The translations under genes were made by a program, and so were the position numbers. From positions 62,001 through 126,000 of the forward strand of contig NZ_NJAK01000001.1 of assembly GCF_002632755.1 (NCBI RefSeq): a stretch of 64,000 bases of DNA, written 5' to 3'. The stretch is from Xenorhabdus ishibashii (GTDB lineage: Bacteria > Pseudomonadota > Gammaproteobacteria > Enterobacterales > Enterobacteriaceae). Positions 1-7,837 of the stretch are shown here, piece after piece (position 1 is the first letter of the stretch; the number at the start of each line of letters is the position of its first letter). The notes beneath the pieces are model-generated. The model was not told the DNA's origin. It was given only the letters and a program-made list of their open reading frames with translations, and did no database searches.

Positions 1-44
1 GCGTGAATATTAGGGCAAGATCACAAATTGCGAATGTTTTTTGA

Positions 45-74
45 TCAAAAAAAAGGTGCTGTAATGACAGCACC
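45..74 (-). terminator. Rho-independent terminator of adiC
   Basis: An 8-bp perfect stem (55-62 with 67-74, loop AATG) is followed on the minus strand by a run of eight T. It sits 28 bases past the adiC stop and fits an intrinsic terminator for the adiA-adiC transcripts. Confidence 0.8.
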
Positions 75-101
75 AAAATATGTGACACCCTAAAATCGGA
101 A

Positions 102-1445
102 TTAATCTTTTTTATCTAATGGAAAAGGGACAGGATGTTTCGTATTGTAGTTAAAGGTATACATCGCCGTTATCACCATCATAACAACGAGTGTCCATAC
201 CACTTCTTTTGCTCCAGTCCCTAAAACCGCCCAGATGCAATAAATGAAGGCAATAAACGTAATGATGATATATCGCGTTTTTTCTTGCCCAAGATGACCA
301 TGACCAATTAGCAGCAGAGCTGCACAGGTATACAGGTAAGGTATCAGGGTAAAAATAACCGAAACGGAAGAGACCAACCCAAATTCTTTCGCTGCATTTG
401 GCGAAATACTACTGAGTTGGAAAATCGTCATTAGAACCCCTAGGATCAACAAACCCGCAACCGGAGTCCCTGCTTTGTTCACTTTGGCAAAGATTGAAGG
501 AAACAGCCCATCGTCTGCGGCAGCTTTGGCTGTTTGCCCTGCAAGCAATGTCCAGCCTCCTAATGATCCCAAACAGCCTGCCGCAGCACAAAATGCAACC
601 ACGGCTCCAGCGGTATCACCCAATGCCAATCGGGCAGCATCACCAAAAGGTGACGATGAGATTTTCAACGCCGCGTTAGGGATCATGCCCATAATCACGC
701 TGCTGGACAGAACATAACAGACGGCCGCGATAAGCACACCACCAATAGTCGCAATCGGCACGTTACGCTTAGGATCTTTAACCACACCAGCAGCAACAGA
801 AGCACTTTCAACACCAATAAAAGACCATAATGTTACGTTTAAGATACTCTGAATGGCGCCAAAGGTATTCAATCCACTGACGTTCCACGCATCCATATAG
901 GTCTTACCGTTGAACCAGAACCAACCCAATACGGCGGTTGCTACAATCGGAATCAACGCTAAGGTTGTCGCTACCGCTTGCACTCTGGTAATAACATGTG
1001 GTCCGATAATGTTCAAAATGACAAATATCCACAGTATGACTGTACAAGTGATGGTTAAAATAATGGGATCTTTCAGGATGGGGAAAAAATAACTCAGGTA
1101 ACCAACGCCAATCACAACCATTGCGATATTACCGATCCAACACGCCAGCCAATATAAAATATTAGTCTGATAGCCTAAAAAAGGGCCAAAGGCTCGTCGT
1201 GCATAGGCATAAGAACCGCCTGGACTGTCATCCAGTGAGGAGATTTTCGCATAGACAATCGATAACCCCACGGCACCAATGATAGTCACCAGCCAGCCAA
1301 GGATCGCAATACCTCCGGTTGAAGCCAGGCTGGCTGGCAGAAGAAAAACGCCCGATCCCATGATGTTACCCGCAACCATCAGGGTAACGGGGATCAATCC
1401 GACTTTTTTTGCCTCTGAAACATTTGCCTCTGAAACAATAGCCAT
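102..1445 (-). CDS. adiC: Arginine:agmatine antiporter AdiC
   Basis: Inner-membrane exchanger of the APC superfamily that imports arginine and exports agmatine, so that AdiA can consume protons in the cytoplasm during acid stress. The 447-residue protein follows E. coli AdiC nearly end to end: the unwound TM1 segment (GNIMGSGVF), the [10 protein letters not shown] segment of TM6 and the GGWTLLAG segment of TM8 that line the arginine site are all present. About twelve membrane segments are visible. The start is supported by GGAAG eight bases upstream. It lies 17 bp after adiA on the same strand; the regulator gene adiY that separates the two in E. coli is absent. A small in-frame duplication (SEANVSEA) marks the N-terminus. 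Assignment is firm. Confidence 0.95.
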   Translation of the reverse strand: MAIVSEANVSEAKKVGLIPVTLMVAGNIMGSGVFLLPASLASTGGIAILGWLVTIIGAVGLSIVYAKISSLDDSPGGSYAYARRAFGPFLGYQTNILYWLACWIGNIAMVVIGVGYLSYFFPILKDPIILTITCTVILWIFVILNIIGPHVITRVQAVATTLALIPIVATAVLGWFWFNGKTYMDAWNVSGLNTFGAIQSILNVTLWSFIGVESASVAAGVVKDPKRNVPIATIGGVLIAAVCYVLSSSVIMGMIPNAALKISSSPFGDAARLALGDTAGAVVAFCAAAGCLGSLGGWTLLAGQTAKAAADDGLFPSIFAKVNKAGTPVAGLLILGVLMTIFQLSSISPNAAKEFGLVSSVSVIFTLIPYLYTCAALLLIGHGHLGQEKTRYIIITFIAFIYCIWAVLGTGAKEVVWTLVVMMVITAMYTFNYNTKHPVPFPLDKKD

Positions 1446-1462
1446 AATTTATCTTCCCATTT

Positions 1463-3736
1463 TCACTTTTTTATACACATGACGTGATAAATGCCGTCGA
1501 TAATCTCTGTGCCTTCCGTTTCATGCTCAAAACCAGGAAATTCGTGATCCCACTTTTGTAATGCGTGTAAATATCCAATTTGAGGACTGGTTTTATCACC
1601 AAAGTTCTCGCCTGAAAGCAGCATGGGAATACCAGGCGGATATGGGATGATAGAATTCGCAGCAATACGATGAGGTAAATCGTCCAGTGCCACCATCTCC
1701 ACATGATTGGTCACAATGGCCTGATAAGCGGCTCGCGGAGTCATTTCCATTTTAGGTAAACCCGCATATGCCCGATTCAGTTTTTCACCCGGATTATTCT
1801 GCCGTAAATAATCGAACATTTTATCGCCTAACTCTTTTAATCCTAAATGCTCATATACCTCTGGGTGCTGCTCTACCAAATCTGGCAAAACTCTATTCAA
1901 AGGCGTATTAGCATCATAATGGTGTTTGAAAGACAACAAGGTGTTAAGTAATGTGCCCCATTTTCCTTTGGTGATCCCCATTGAAAACAGGAACATAATT
2001 TGAAAGTCTGTGGTACGGGTTGGTACGATACCATGCTGACTTAACCATGCGGTGACTAATGCTGCCGGCACGCCCTGTTTTTTCAACTTACCATTATCCC
2101 CCATGCCCGGAGCCAATATGCTGACTTTAATCGGATCAAGCATACTCCAGTTATCAGGCAAATCTTCAAATCCGTGCCAACTGTCTCCCGGACGCATTAC
2201 CCAGCAACTTTGCTCCTTCGTCAGTAATTCCTTAGGGGCATCCTCAAAAGCTATTTTCTTACCAGTCGCAGGATCTGTCACTTTTTCTTGGTTCCAGGGT
2301 TTAAAAAACCAATCCCCTTTCTTACTGAAATTTCGATGCAAATGCGCTAATGCCTGACGAAAATCAACCGCTTCTTCAATCACTTCCTGAGTCAATGAGT
2401 AGCCGCTATTGCCATCCATCATTGAAACCGCGATATCATTTGAAGCGCAAATCGCATACAGAGGAGACGTTGTTGCATGCATCATGTAGGCTTGATTAAA
2501 CCTTGAAAACTCCACGGGCTTGCGTCCGTCCCGTACATGGATAAAGGAGGCTTGAGATAGTGCATTCAACAACTTGTGAGATGAGTGGGTAGCAAAAACT
2601 GTCGGCCCAGAGTGGTTTTTCGGGTCTCCGCGCATGGCAAAATGATCATGGTAAATGGGGTTAAACCGCGCATAACCATACCATGCTTCATCAAAATGTA
2701 TTCTATCGACACTTTTATCTAATAACTCCTGCACCTGCCTGGCGTTATAACAGACACCATCATAGGTACAGTTTGTCACTACGCTATAAACAGGTTTCTG
2801 ATTAGCCATGCCTTGGAGCTGTGGATTTTGTTTCAATTTTTTCTGTAATGTTTTAGCCTGCATTTCCTGCGGGTAGATGGGTCCAATGATGCCATAACGG
2901 TTACGGCTCGGCAGCATATAAACAGGTTTGGCGCCTGTCAGTATCAGCCCTTGCTCAATGGATTTATGGCAATTTCGATCAATGATGACCACGTCATCTT
3001 CGGTCATACAAGCCTGCATAATCGTGCGGTTAGAGCCTGACGTTCCCACCACGACAGAATAAGAATGATCTGCACCAAATACTCTGGCGGCATTTCTTTC
3101 ACTTTCACCAAATGCACCGGAATGATCTAATAGCGAACCCAATGAAGCTCGTTCAATTCCCATATCGGTACGGAAGAGATTTTCCCCATAATAGTCATGA
3201 TAAAAGCGGCCAACGGGTGTTTTATTAAATCCGACTCCGCCTTGATGCCCAGGCGCCGCCCAGGAATATTCATAGGTTCGGCTGTATTTCATCAATGCTG
3301 ACATTAAAGGAGGAAATAATTGTTGACGATAACGCTGCATGGCTGCAATGGCACGGCCAGCAATAAAATCCGCAGAATCTTCCAATATCCAGGCAAATTC
3401 AGTTAATTGTTCAAGTAATTCATGATTTAGCAAAAATACCGCTTTTTCCCGATCACTTAACAAAAAGACCGGCACATTTTCCTGTCGTTCAAATAATTTA
3501 TTGAGTAGTTTCTGTATTTGAAGATATAAATCATCATCGATGAGTGCACAGCTTATCATTAAGCAATCAAACGGTTCATTGGCCGAAATTATTGTATAAC
3601 TATCATCAAAAGACTCAGAAATAACAACATCTACATCTTTCTCGATTAATTTATCTGCCAACCTATGCACAGCATTTTCCACGTAGTGACTATGATATCT
3701 TGTACCCACTTCGTTTTCTGCTATCAATACTTTCAT
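1463..3736 (-). CDS. adiA: Biodegradative arginine decarboxylase AdiA
   Basis: PLP-dependent fold-type I decarboxylase converting arginine to agmatine and CO2 with uptake of one proton, in the cytoplasm. The 757 residues match the E. coli enzyme (756) in length and order: N-terminal receiver-like wing domain (about 1-130), PLP core with VVGTSGSNRTIMQA, the Schiff-base lysine in FATHSSHKLLNALSQ, and the C-terminal domain with IPYPPGIPMLLSGE. The GIERASLGSLLDHSGAFGES stretch separates it from ornithine and lysine decarboxylases. It is first in an operon with adiC. Agmatine could also feed polyamine synthesis, relevant to the BpsA-SpeD gene at 52 kb, but no agmatinase is seen here. Assignment is firm. 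Confidence 0.95.
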   Translation of the reverse strand: MKVLIAENEVGTRYHSHYVENAVHRLADKLIEKDVDVVISESFDDSYTIISANEPFDCLMISCALIDDDLYLQIQKLLNKLFERQENVPVFLLSDREKAVFLLNHELLEQLTEFAWILEDSADFIAGRAIAAMQRYRQQLFPPLMSALMKYSRTYEYSWAAPGHQGGVGFNKTPVGRFYHDYYGENLFRTDMGIERASLGSLLDHSGAFGESERNAARVFGADHSYSVVVGTSGSNRTIMQACMTEDDVVIIDRNCHKSIEQGLILTGAKPVYMLPSRNRYGIIGPIYPQEMQAKTLQKKLKQNPQLQGMANQKPVYSVVTNCTYDGVCYNARQVQELLDKSVDRIHFDEAWYGYARFNPIYHDHFAMRGDPKNHSGPTVFATHSSHKLLNALSQASFIHVRDGRKPVEFSRFNQAYMMHATTSPLYAICASNDIAVSMMDGNSGYSLTQEVIEEAVDFRQALAHLHRNFSKKGDWFFKPWNQEKVTDPATGKKIAFEDAPKELLTKEQSCWVMRPGDSWHGFEDLPDNWSMLDPIKVSILAPGMGDNGKLKKQGVPAALVTAWLSQHGIVPTRTTDFQIMFLFSMGITKGKWGTLLNTLLSFKHHYDANTPLNRVLPDLVEQHPEVYEHLGLKELGDKMFDYLRQNNPGEKLNRAYAGLPKMEMTPRAAYQAIVTNHVEMVALDDLPHRIAANSIIPYPPGIPMLLSGENFGDKTSPQIGYLHALQKWDHEFPGFEHETEGTEIIDGIYHVMCIKK

Positions 3737-4143
3737 GACATTATTCCTTACTCTATATCTACTTGAGCTAACAGGATAAATTCAGAGTGACTTGGCAATG
3801 ACCATCGAATAGTTGATACGAACAGGAAAATTTATCGATGCCAAATAAGCCATAACAAAAAATTATCAACAATATAATATTGATAATTAACTATTTATAA
3901 AAATATAGTTTTCTTATTAAAAATCACACTGATTAATATAGTGCCTATTTGAGTTTGTGCAATTTCCCTTCATTCTGTCTATTTTTTGTACGCCAAAAAA
4001 TTTGGCGTTTCTAGGGTTAGTAAGAGCCAGGGCACAATAGCGTCACCATGTGGATTTTCTTTACCAGCGTTACTATGGAAGAGTACGGGACGTCATTAAG
4101 TCAGTGTTGAAAACTCTGCTTCTGTGATGCCTATCATTAAATT
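3737..4143. other. AT-rich intergenic region upstream of adiA
   Basis: No convincing gene in these 407 bases. The adiA-proximal part is very AT-rich and should hold the adiA promoter. The other half holds the hairpin at 3991-4010 and then ordinary-composition sequence leading into the phage remnant. Confidence 0.6.
3991..4010 (+). terminator. Probable intrinsic terminator
   Basis: CGCCAAA and TTTGGCG form a 7-bp perfect stem with an AAA loop followed by TTT. It lies between divergent adiA and the phage remnant; the gene it originally ended is not visible in the window. Confidence 0.45.
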
Positions 4144-4488
4144 ATGGGAATAGTAATGAAAGAACATCCTGATTTATGGGCCGATTTATTAAACGGTCTA
4201 AGAAACGCTTGGCCGCAAATTTCTGGCTCTATTTTGGCCGTCATGATTTGTTACGGCCGGCTTATTTATGACGGTGTGGAACGGAAAAATCGCTGGGTCG
4301 AACCGCTACTATGTGGAGCGTTGTCGTGGGGGTTTTCCAGCGGACTGGAACTATTTGGTATTCCAAACAGTATTTCACCTGCTCTCGGCGGTGCCGTTGG
4401 TTTTATTGGCGTAGAGAAGCTACGCGAGTTTGCTATTCGAGCCATCAATAAACGTTTAGGAGATAACCATGACAAGAGGGATTCGTAA
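4144..4488 (+). CDS. Phage holin, lambda S-like family
   Basis: A 114-residue small membrane protein with the lambda-type holin layout: a charged N-terminus, three short hydrophobic segments (around residues 22-38, 52-68 and 75-92) and a basic C-terminal tail ending in KRDS. Holins open the inner membrane for a murein-degrading enzyme. A second start (MKEHPD, 4156) has GGA spaced seven bases upstream and may be the real one. The stop overlaps the next gene by 20 bases, as in phage lysis cassettes. No capsid, tail or replication gene surrounds it, so this is a remnant or a domesticated pair. Confidence 0.7.
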   Translation: MGIVMKEHPDLWADLLNGLRNAWPQISGSILAVMICYGRLIYDGVERKNRWVEPLLCGALSWGFSSGLELFGIPNSISPALGGAVGFIGVEKLREFAIRAINKRLGDNHDKRDS

Positions 4489-4864
4489 CCACAACCCCGG
4501 CAATATCCGTCATGGTGATAAATGGCGGGGTTTGCGTGATATCCAGACAGATACTTCATTTTGTCAATTTGTGGCACCGGAATATGGTATACGGGCGATG
4601 CTAAAAATTCTGCGTAATTATGAACGCAAATACGGGGATAATACTATTCGTCAGTTTATTTCTCGCTGGGCACCACCGAATGAAAATAATACCGAAAGTT
4701 ATATTGCTTATGTGTGTCAATCAGTTGGCGTAACCAGTAGTGCCGTGGTGGATGTAGAAAATGTTGCCACAATGCGCCGACTGGTTAAGTCTATTATTCA
4801 AATGGAAAATGGCCAACAACCTTATTCCGATGAGGTCATTAAACGAGCATTCGAATTGTTATAA
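4469..4864 (+). CDS. Phage P5-like / lysozyme-like protein
   Basis: 131 residues starting RGIRNHNPGNIR, a signature of phage-derived proteins commonly annotated as structural protein P5 or virion peptidoglycan hydrolase. Further conserved pieces are FVAPEYGIRAMLKIL, TIRQFISRWAPPNENNT and YIAYVC, compatible with a lysozyme-like helical fold. No signal peptide is seen, so it would need the overlapping upstream holin to reach the cell wall. Enzyme activity is inferred from context and fold family; a catalytic glutamate cannot be assigned by eye. Confidence 0.65.
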   Translation: MTRGIRNHNPGNIRHGDKWRGLRDIQTDTSFCQFVAPEYGIRAMLKILRNYERKYGDNTIRQFISRWAPPNENNTESYIAYVCQSVGVTSSAVVDVENVATMRRLVKSIIQMENGQQPYSDEVIKRAFELL

Positions 4865-5249
4865 GTTCTAATCATCACCGTCTATTGGCGGTGAAATGGT
4901 CGGTTACAAATAATCCATTTATAACCCCAAACTTTTTGAAAAAGCGTCTGCTTAGGAATTAAAAACAGGTAATGACCATGATTAACAAAGTCACTGAATA
5001 ACTTCGACTTGGATGTATTTATGGCGGGATTGGAGCGGAATGACGGCAACTTTTTTGGGGCGGGAGTTCCGGTATACATTCCTTCTCTGATAGAAATGCA
5101 GTTAGATATACCGATCTGCTGTGTTTATTCAGTTGCCGGTATGGATACAACCATACCGGCAACTGAAAATATTCTGACATCCCGTCATTCTGTCCACTCA
5201 GGCCGGAAGCCGTCTTCGTTATCGCAGAGAAAGGGATTCAGGGAAGGCC
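4865..5249. other. Intergenic region between phage remnant and csp gene
   Basis: No gene supported in these 385 bases; the open frames here lack recognisable protein sequence and ribosome-binding sites. It contains a small hairpin around 4877-4893 and the long perfect inverted repeat at 5128-5167. Confidence 0.5.
5128..5167. repeat. 17-bp perfect inverted repeat
   Basis: Two 17-base arms (5128-5144 and 5151-5167) are exact reverse complements around a six-base loop ATACAA, giving a very stable hairpin 83 bases downstream of the csp stop codon. There is no T-run on either side. It could be a terminator-like or mRNA-stabilising structure, or a palindromic operator; the sequence does not decide. 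Confidence 0.6.
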
Positions 5250-5465
5250 TTATGCTGTTGGCACAACGTTTGCTGCTGCCGGACCTTTGGCACCTTTCTC
5301 GATAGAGAACTCGACCTTCTGGCCTTCGTACAGAGTACGATAGTCATTACTCTGGATAGCTGAGAAGTGCACGAACACGTCTTTGCTTCCATCTGTAGGG
5401 GAGATAAAACCAAAGCCTTTATCTGCATTAAACCACTTTACTATTCCAGTCATTTTATTAGACAT
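5250..5465 (-). CDS. Cold-shock protein, CspA family
   Basis: 71-residue single-stranded nucleic-acid-binding OB-fold protein. RNP1 (KGFGFI) and RNP2 (VFVHF) motifs are intact, and the order [17 protein letters not shown]...[20 protein letters not shown] is that of CspA/CspE-type RNA chaperones. I place the start at MSNKMTG (5465) rather than at the upstream Met at 5498 because AAGGA lies eight bases before it and the family begins there. Which Csp paralogue it represents cannot be told. Confidence 0.9.
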   Translation of the reverse strand: MSNKMTGIVKWFNADKGFGFISPTDGSKDVFVHFSAIQSNDYRTLYEGQKVEFSIEKGAKGPAAANVVPTA

Positions 5466-5533
5466 GCGATATTTCCTTTTATTGAGCCTTTTAGGCAAAC
5501 ATGGCCTGATGTACAGAAACTACTTAGCGCTTA

Positions 5534-5863
5534 ATGGAGAAACTCAAAAAGAAGGGGATATCTGGGATAACGCCTGGAAATGAGAATTGCTTTAATAAAC
5601 TGCTTTGTATGAGGTCTGTCTTTCAAACCGACCAGACTATTAACGCATGCCCCGGAATATTAAGCAAGCTTTATTTTAGCCATCTGGCAGGCTACAGTTG
5701 TAACCAGCAAGGAAATACCCTCAAGTCAGCCAACCATATTGGAACAATAATAGAGTTGATTGATATCTATAATATGATATTAAACCCGCCTATGGAAAAA
5801 ATTGTTGATCCCAAAGTTATTGAACCGTATGTGGGAGAAAAACATGTTCGATATGATGAGTGA
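5534..5863 (+). pseudogene. Decayed NRPS thioesterase C-terminus
   Basis: The open frame is probably not a working gene, but residues translated from about 5703-5790 (QGNTLKSANHIGTIIELIDI and then YNMILN) match, almost residue for residue, the second thioesterase domain encoded at 47,915-48,003 (QGNALKSVNRVETIMELIDI, YNMILN). The next roughly 360 bases of that domain are missing, and homology resumes at 5813 with the sequence that follows the NRPS stop codon at 48,384. The sequence to the left (5534-5700) shows no match I can see. It is therefore an internally deleted remnant of a second NRPS gene end lying directly before the decarboxylase. Confidence 0.7.
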
Positions 5864-5919
5864 CCCTAAAGAGGCAAACTATGCGGTATTTTCCTGACAA
5901 TCTGGATCACGATGAAGCG
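5813..5919 (+). repeat. 107-bp direct repeat, left copy
   Basis: Bases 5813-5919 align without gaps to 48,384-48,490, with only scattered differences. The repeat covers the leader and first 13 codons of the decarboxylase. The two copies bracket the entire NRPS locus in the same orientation. Confidence 0.85.
5844..5897 (+). CDS. 17-codon leader ORF overlapping decarboxylase start
   Basis: ATG at 5844 follows GGGAG and reads MFDMMSDPKEANYAVFS then stop. It spans the decarboxylase ribosome-binding site and ends 14 bases inside that gene in another frame. The right-hand copy (48,414) keeps the same start, a good ribosome-binding site, the length and the last 12 residues. It may couple translation of the decarboxylase, or be the trace of an older longer N-terminus. 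Coding status is uncertain. Confidence 0.25.
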   Translation: MFDMMSDPKEANYAVFS

Positions 5920-7560
5920 GATAAAAAAACGCTTAATACTCACTGTCTGGATGCGCAAGAATGGCAGGCACTACTTGACCAGTTTATTTCCTGTATTGGT
6001 GAGGAAGATCTGGCCAAATTGGAAACAGAAATTGCTGGTGACCCTGTCACTTACTGTCTTCACAAGTTAAACACCCCCATCCACAAATTGGCGGAGCTTG
6101 AAAACCAGTTTTCTTCCGTAATTATCCCTGAATCTCCGGTTGATGCTGGGGCGTATGTCCAGCATCTAAGCGAAAATATCCTCAATCAGGTTGTGCCTGT
6201 ATCATCCCCCACCTTTGTTGGTCACATGACATCAGCTCTTCCCAGACATTTGCCTGCACTCGGCAAGATAGTGACAGCACTGAATCAAAATCTGGTCAAA
6301 CTGGAAACATCACATATTTTAACTGCGCTGGAACGCCAGGTTCTGGGCATGATGCACAAGTTGGTATACCACTGTGATGAAACTTTCTATAAGCAGTGGC
6401 TTCACAACAGTGACCACGCTCTGGCGACCTTCTGTTCTGGCGGAACTGTGGCGAATTTAACCGCCATGTGGGCGTGCCGAAACCAGCTTATGCCAGCCGA
6501 CGGGGATTTTGCTGGCCTTGCACGTGAGGGATTAGCCAGAGGGCTGATTCACTATGGCTATAGTGGCTTAGCCATTCTGGTATCGGAACTGGGACACTAT
6601 TCGCTGAAAAAAACGGTAGATATCCTTGGATTAGGGCAAGATGCCCTGATAAAAGTGGATACCGACAAAGATGGCAGGATTTGCATTGATGCCCTCTTCA
6701 TACAATTACAGAAACTGCGCCAGCGCAATATCAAACCTATGGCTATTGTCGGGATAGCGGGTACCACAGAAACCGGTTCTATTGATCCACTGGACATTCT
6801 GGCGGATATCGCTGAACAGGAGCAGTGCCATTTTCATGTTGATGCCGCCTGGGGCGGAGCGAGTTTACTATCCGAACGCTACCGGCACTTACTTACGGGC
6901 ATCGAACGTGCTGATACAGTGACGATCGACGCTCATAAGCAAATGTATGTACCCGTAGGAGCAGGTATGGTGTTGTTCCGTCAACCTACCCTGACCAACG
7001 CCATTGCCCAGCATGCTAATTATATTGTGCGCAAAGGATCGAAGGATCTGGGACGTCATACTTTGGAAGGTTCACGCAGTGCAATATCGCTGATGTTACA
7101 CAGTAACTTCCATCTGCTTGGTCGCCAAAGATTAGCTGGCCTGATAGATGCAAGCATTGAGAAAGCGCAACAATTTGCCGATCTCATCCGCCAGCAAGAA
7201 GATTTTGAGTTAATCAGTGAGCCACAGCTTTGTCTGTTGACCTATCGGTATGTGCCACCAAAGGTATTACCGGCATTACGGGAAGGTTCAGAACAGGTGA
7301 AACAACAACTGCATGAATTCATTAATGTATTGAACCAGAATATCCAAGCGATGCAGTGGACTGCGGGAAAATCTTTTGTTTCACATACCACTCTCAATCC
7401 CGTGCAATGGGCCAGACAGCCAACAACCGTTTTGCGTGTCGTGCTGGCAAATCCTCTGACCACGTTGGCAATACTTGAGAATATGCTTAAGGAGCAGCGT
7501 CAACTGGCACAACAAAGCCCGCTCTGGCAAACGCTACACAATTTAATCAATAAACAATAA
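5881..7560 (+). CDS. PLP-dependent decarboxylase, PanP-like (probable aspartate 1-decarboxylase)
   Basis: 559-residue group II PLP decarboxylase of the glutamate/aspartate decarboxylase fold. The PLP-binding His-Asp pair is in FHVDAAWGG, the Schiff-base lysine in TIDAHKQMYVP, and the phosphate-binding serine region in TFCSGGTVANL. Length and layout fit PanP, which makes beta-alanine from aspartate; a different acidic or aromatic amino-acid substrate cannot be excluded. ATG 5881 is preferred over the GTG at 5860 because AGAGG lies eight bases upstream and both copies of this start are conserved. It precedes the NRPS genes by 277 bases on the same strand. As far as I recall, the xenoamicin NRPS cluster of Xenorhabdus likewise carries an aspartate decarboxylase supplying beta-alanine; a similar role is inferred here. 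Confidence 0.75.
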   Translation: MRYFPDNLDHDEADKKTLNTHCLDAQEWQALLDQFISCIGEEDLAKLETEIAGDPVTYCLHKLNTPIHKLAELENQFSSVIIPESPVDAGAYVQHLSENILNQVVPVSSPTFVGHMTSALPRHLPALGKIVTALNQNLVKLETSHILTALERQVLGMMHKLVYHCDETFYKQWLHNSDHALATFCSGGTVANLTAMWACRNQLMPADGDFAGLAREGLARGLIHYGYSGLAILVSELGHYSLKKTVDILGLGQDALIKVDTDKDGRICIDALFIQLQKLRQRNIKPMAIVGIAGTTETGSIDPLDILADIAEQEQCHFHVDAAWGGASLLSERYRHLLTGIERADTVTIDAHKQMYVPVGAGMVLFRQPTLTNAIAQHANYIVRKGSKDLGRHTLEGSRSAISLMLHSNFHLLGRQRLAGLIDASIEKAQQFADLIRQQEDFELISEPQLCLLTYRYVPPKVLPALREGSEQVKQQLHEFINVLNQNIQAMQWTAGKSFVSHTTLNPVQWARQPTTVLRVVLANPLTTLAILENMLKEQRQLAQQSPLWQTLHNLINKQ

Positions 7561-7837
7561 TTGGTTATTCAATTTACTTCAATATTGATTGCATGTGCAG
7601 AAACCTAACTTCCTGACTCGATTCAAAAGCTCTTCCCTCCAACTTTTATATCAATATTTTTTATACAAATAATCAAAAAATATACAACCCATTCCTTTTA
7701 TAACAAAATTTCAAAAAACAAAGCATCCGTTTATGAAAGAGTTAGTTATCCAATCATATTCTAGCGTGCAGCAATGTACATAACTCAAATTTAATTAATT
7801 AGCCTGGTTAACTAGTCGCGCAAGTAGGAGTTAAACA
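7561..7837 (+). promoter_or_regulatory. Leader region of the NRPS operon
   Basis: 277 AT-rich bases without a gene or a clear T-rich terminator hairpin after the decarboxylase. AGGAG lies eight bases before the NRPS ATG at 7838, so that start is well supported. I cannot pick -35/-10 boxes or an operator with confidence. Confidence 0.4.

Noticed and set aside
5009..5305. 98-codon plus-strand open frame
   Set aside because: It runs through the long inverted repeat and antisense into the csp gene; no ribosome-binding site or recognisable protein.
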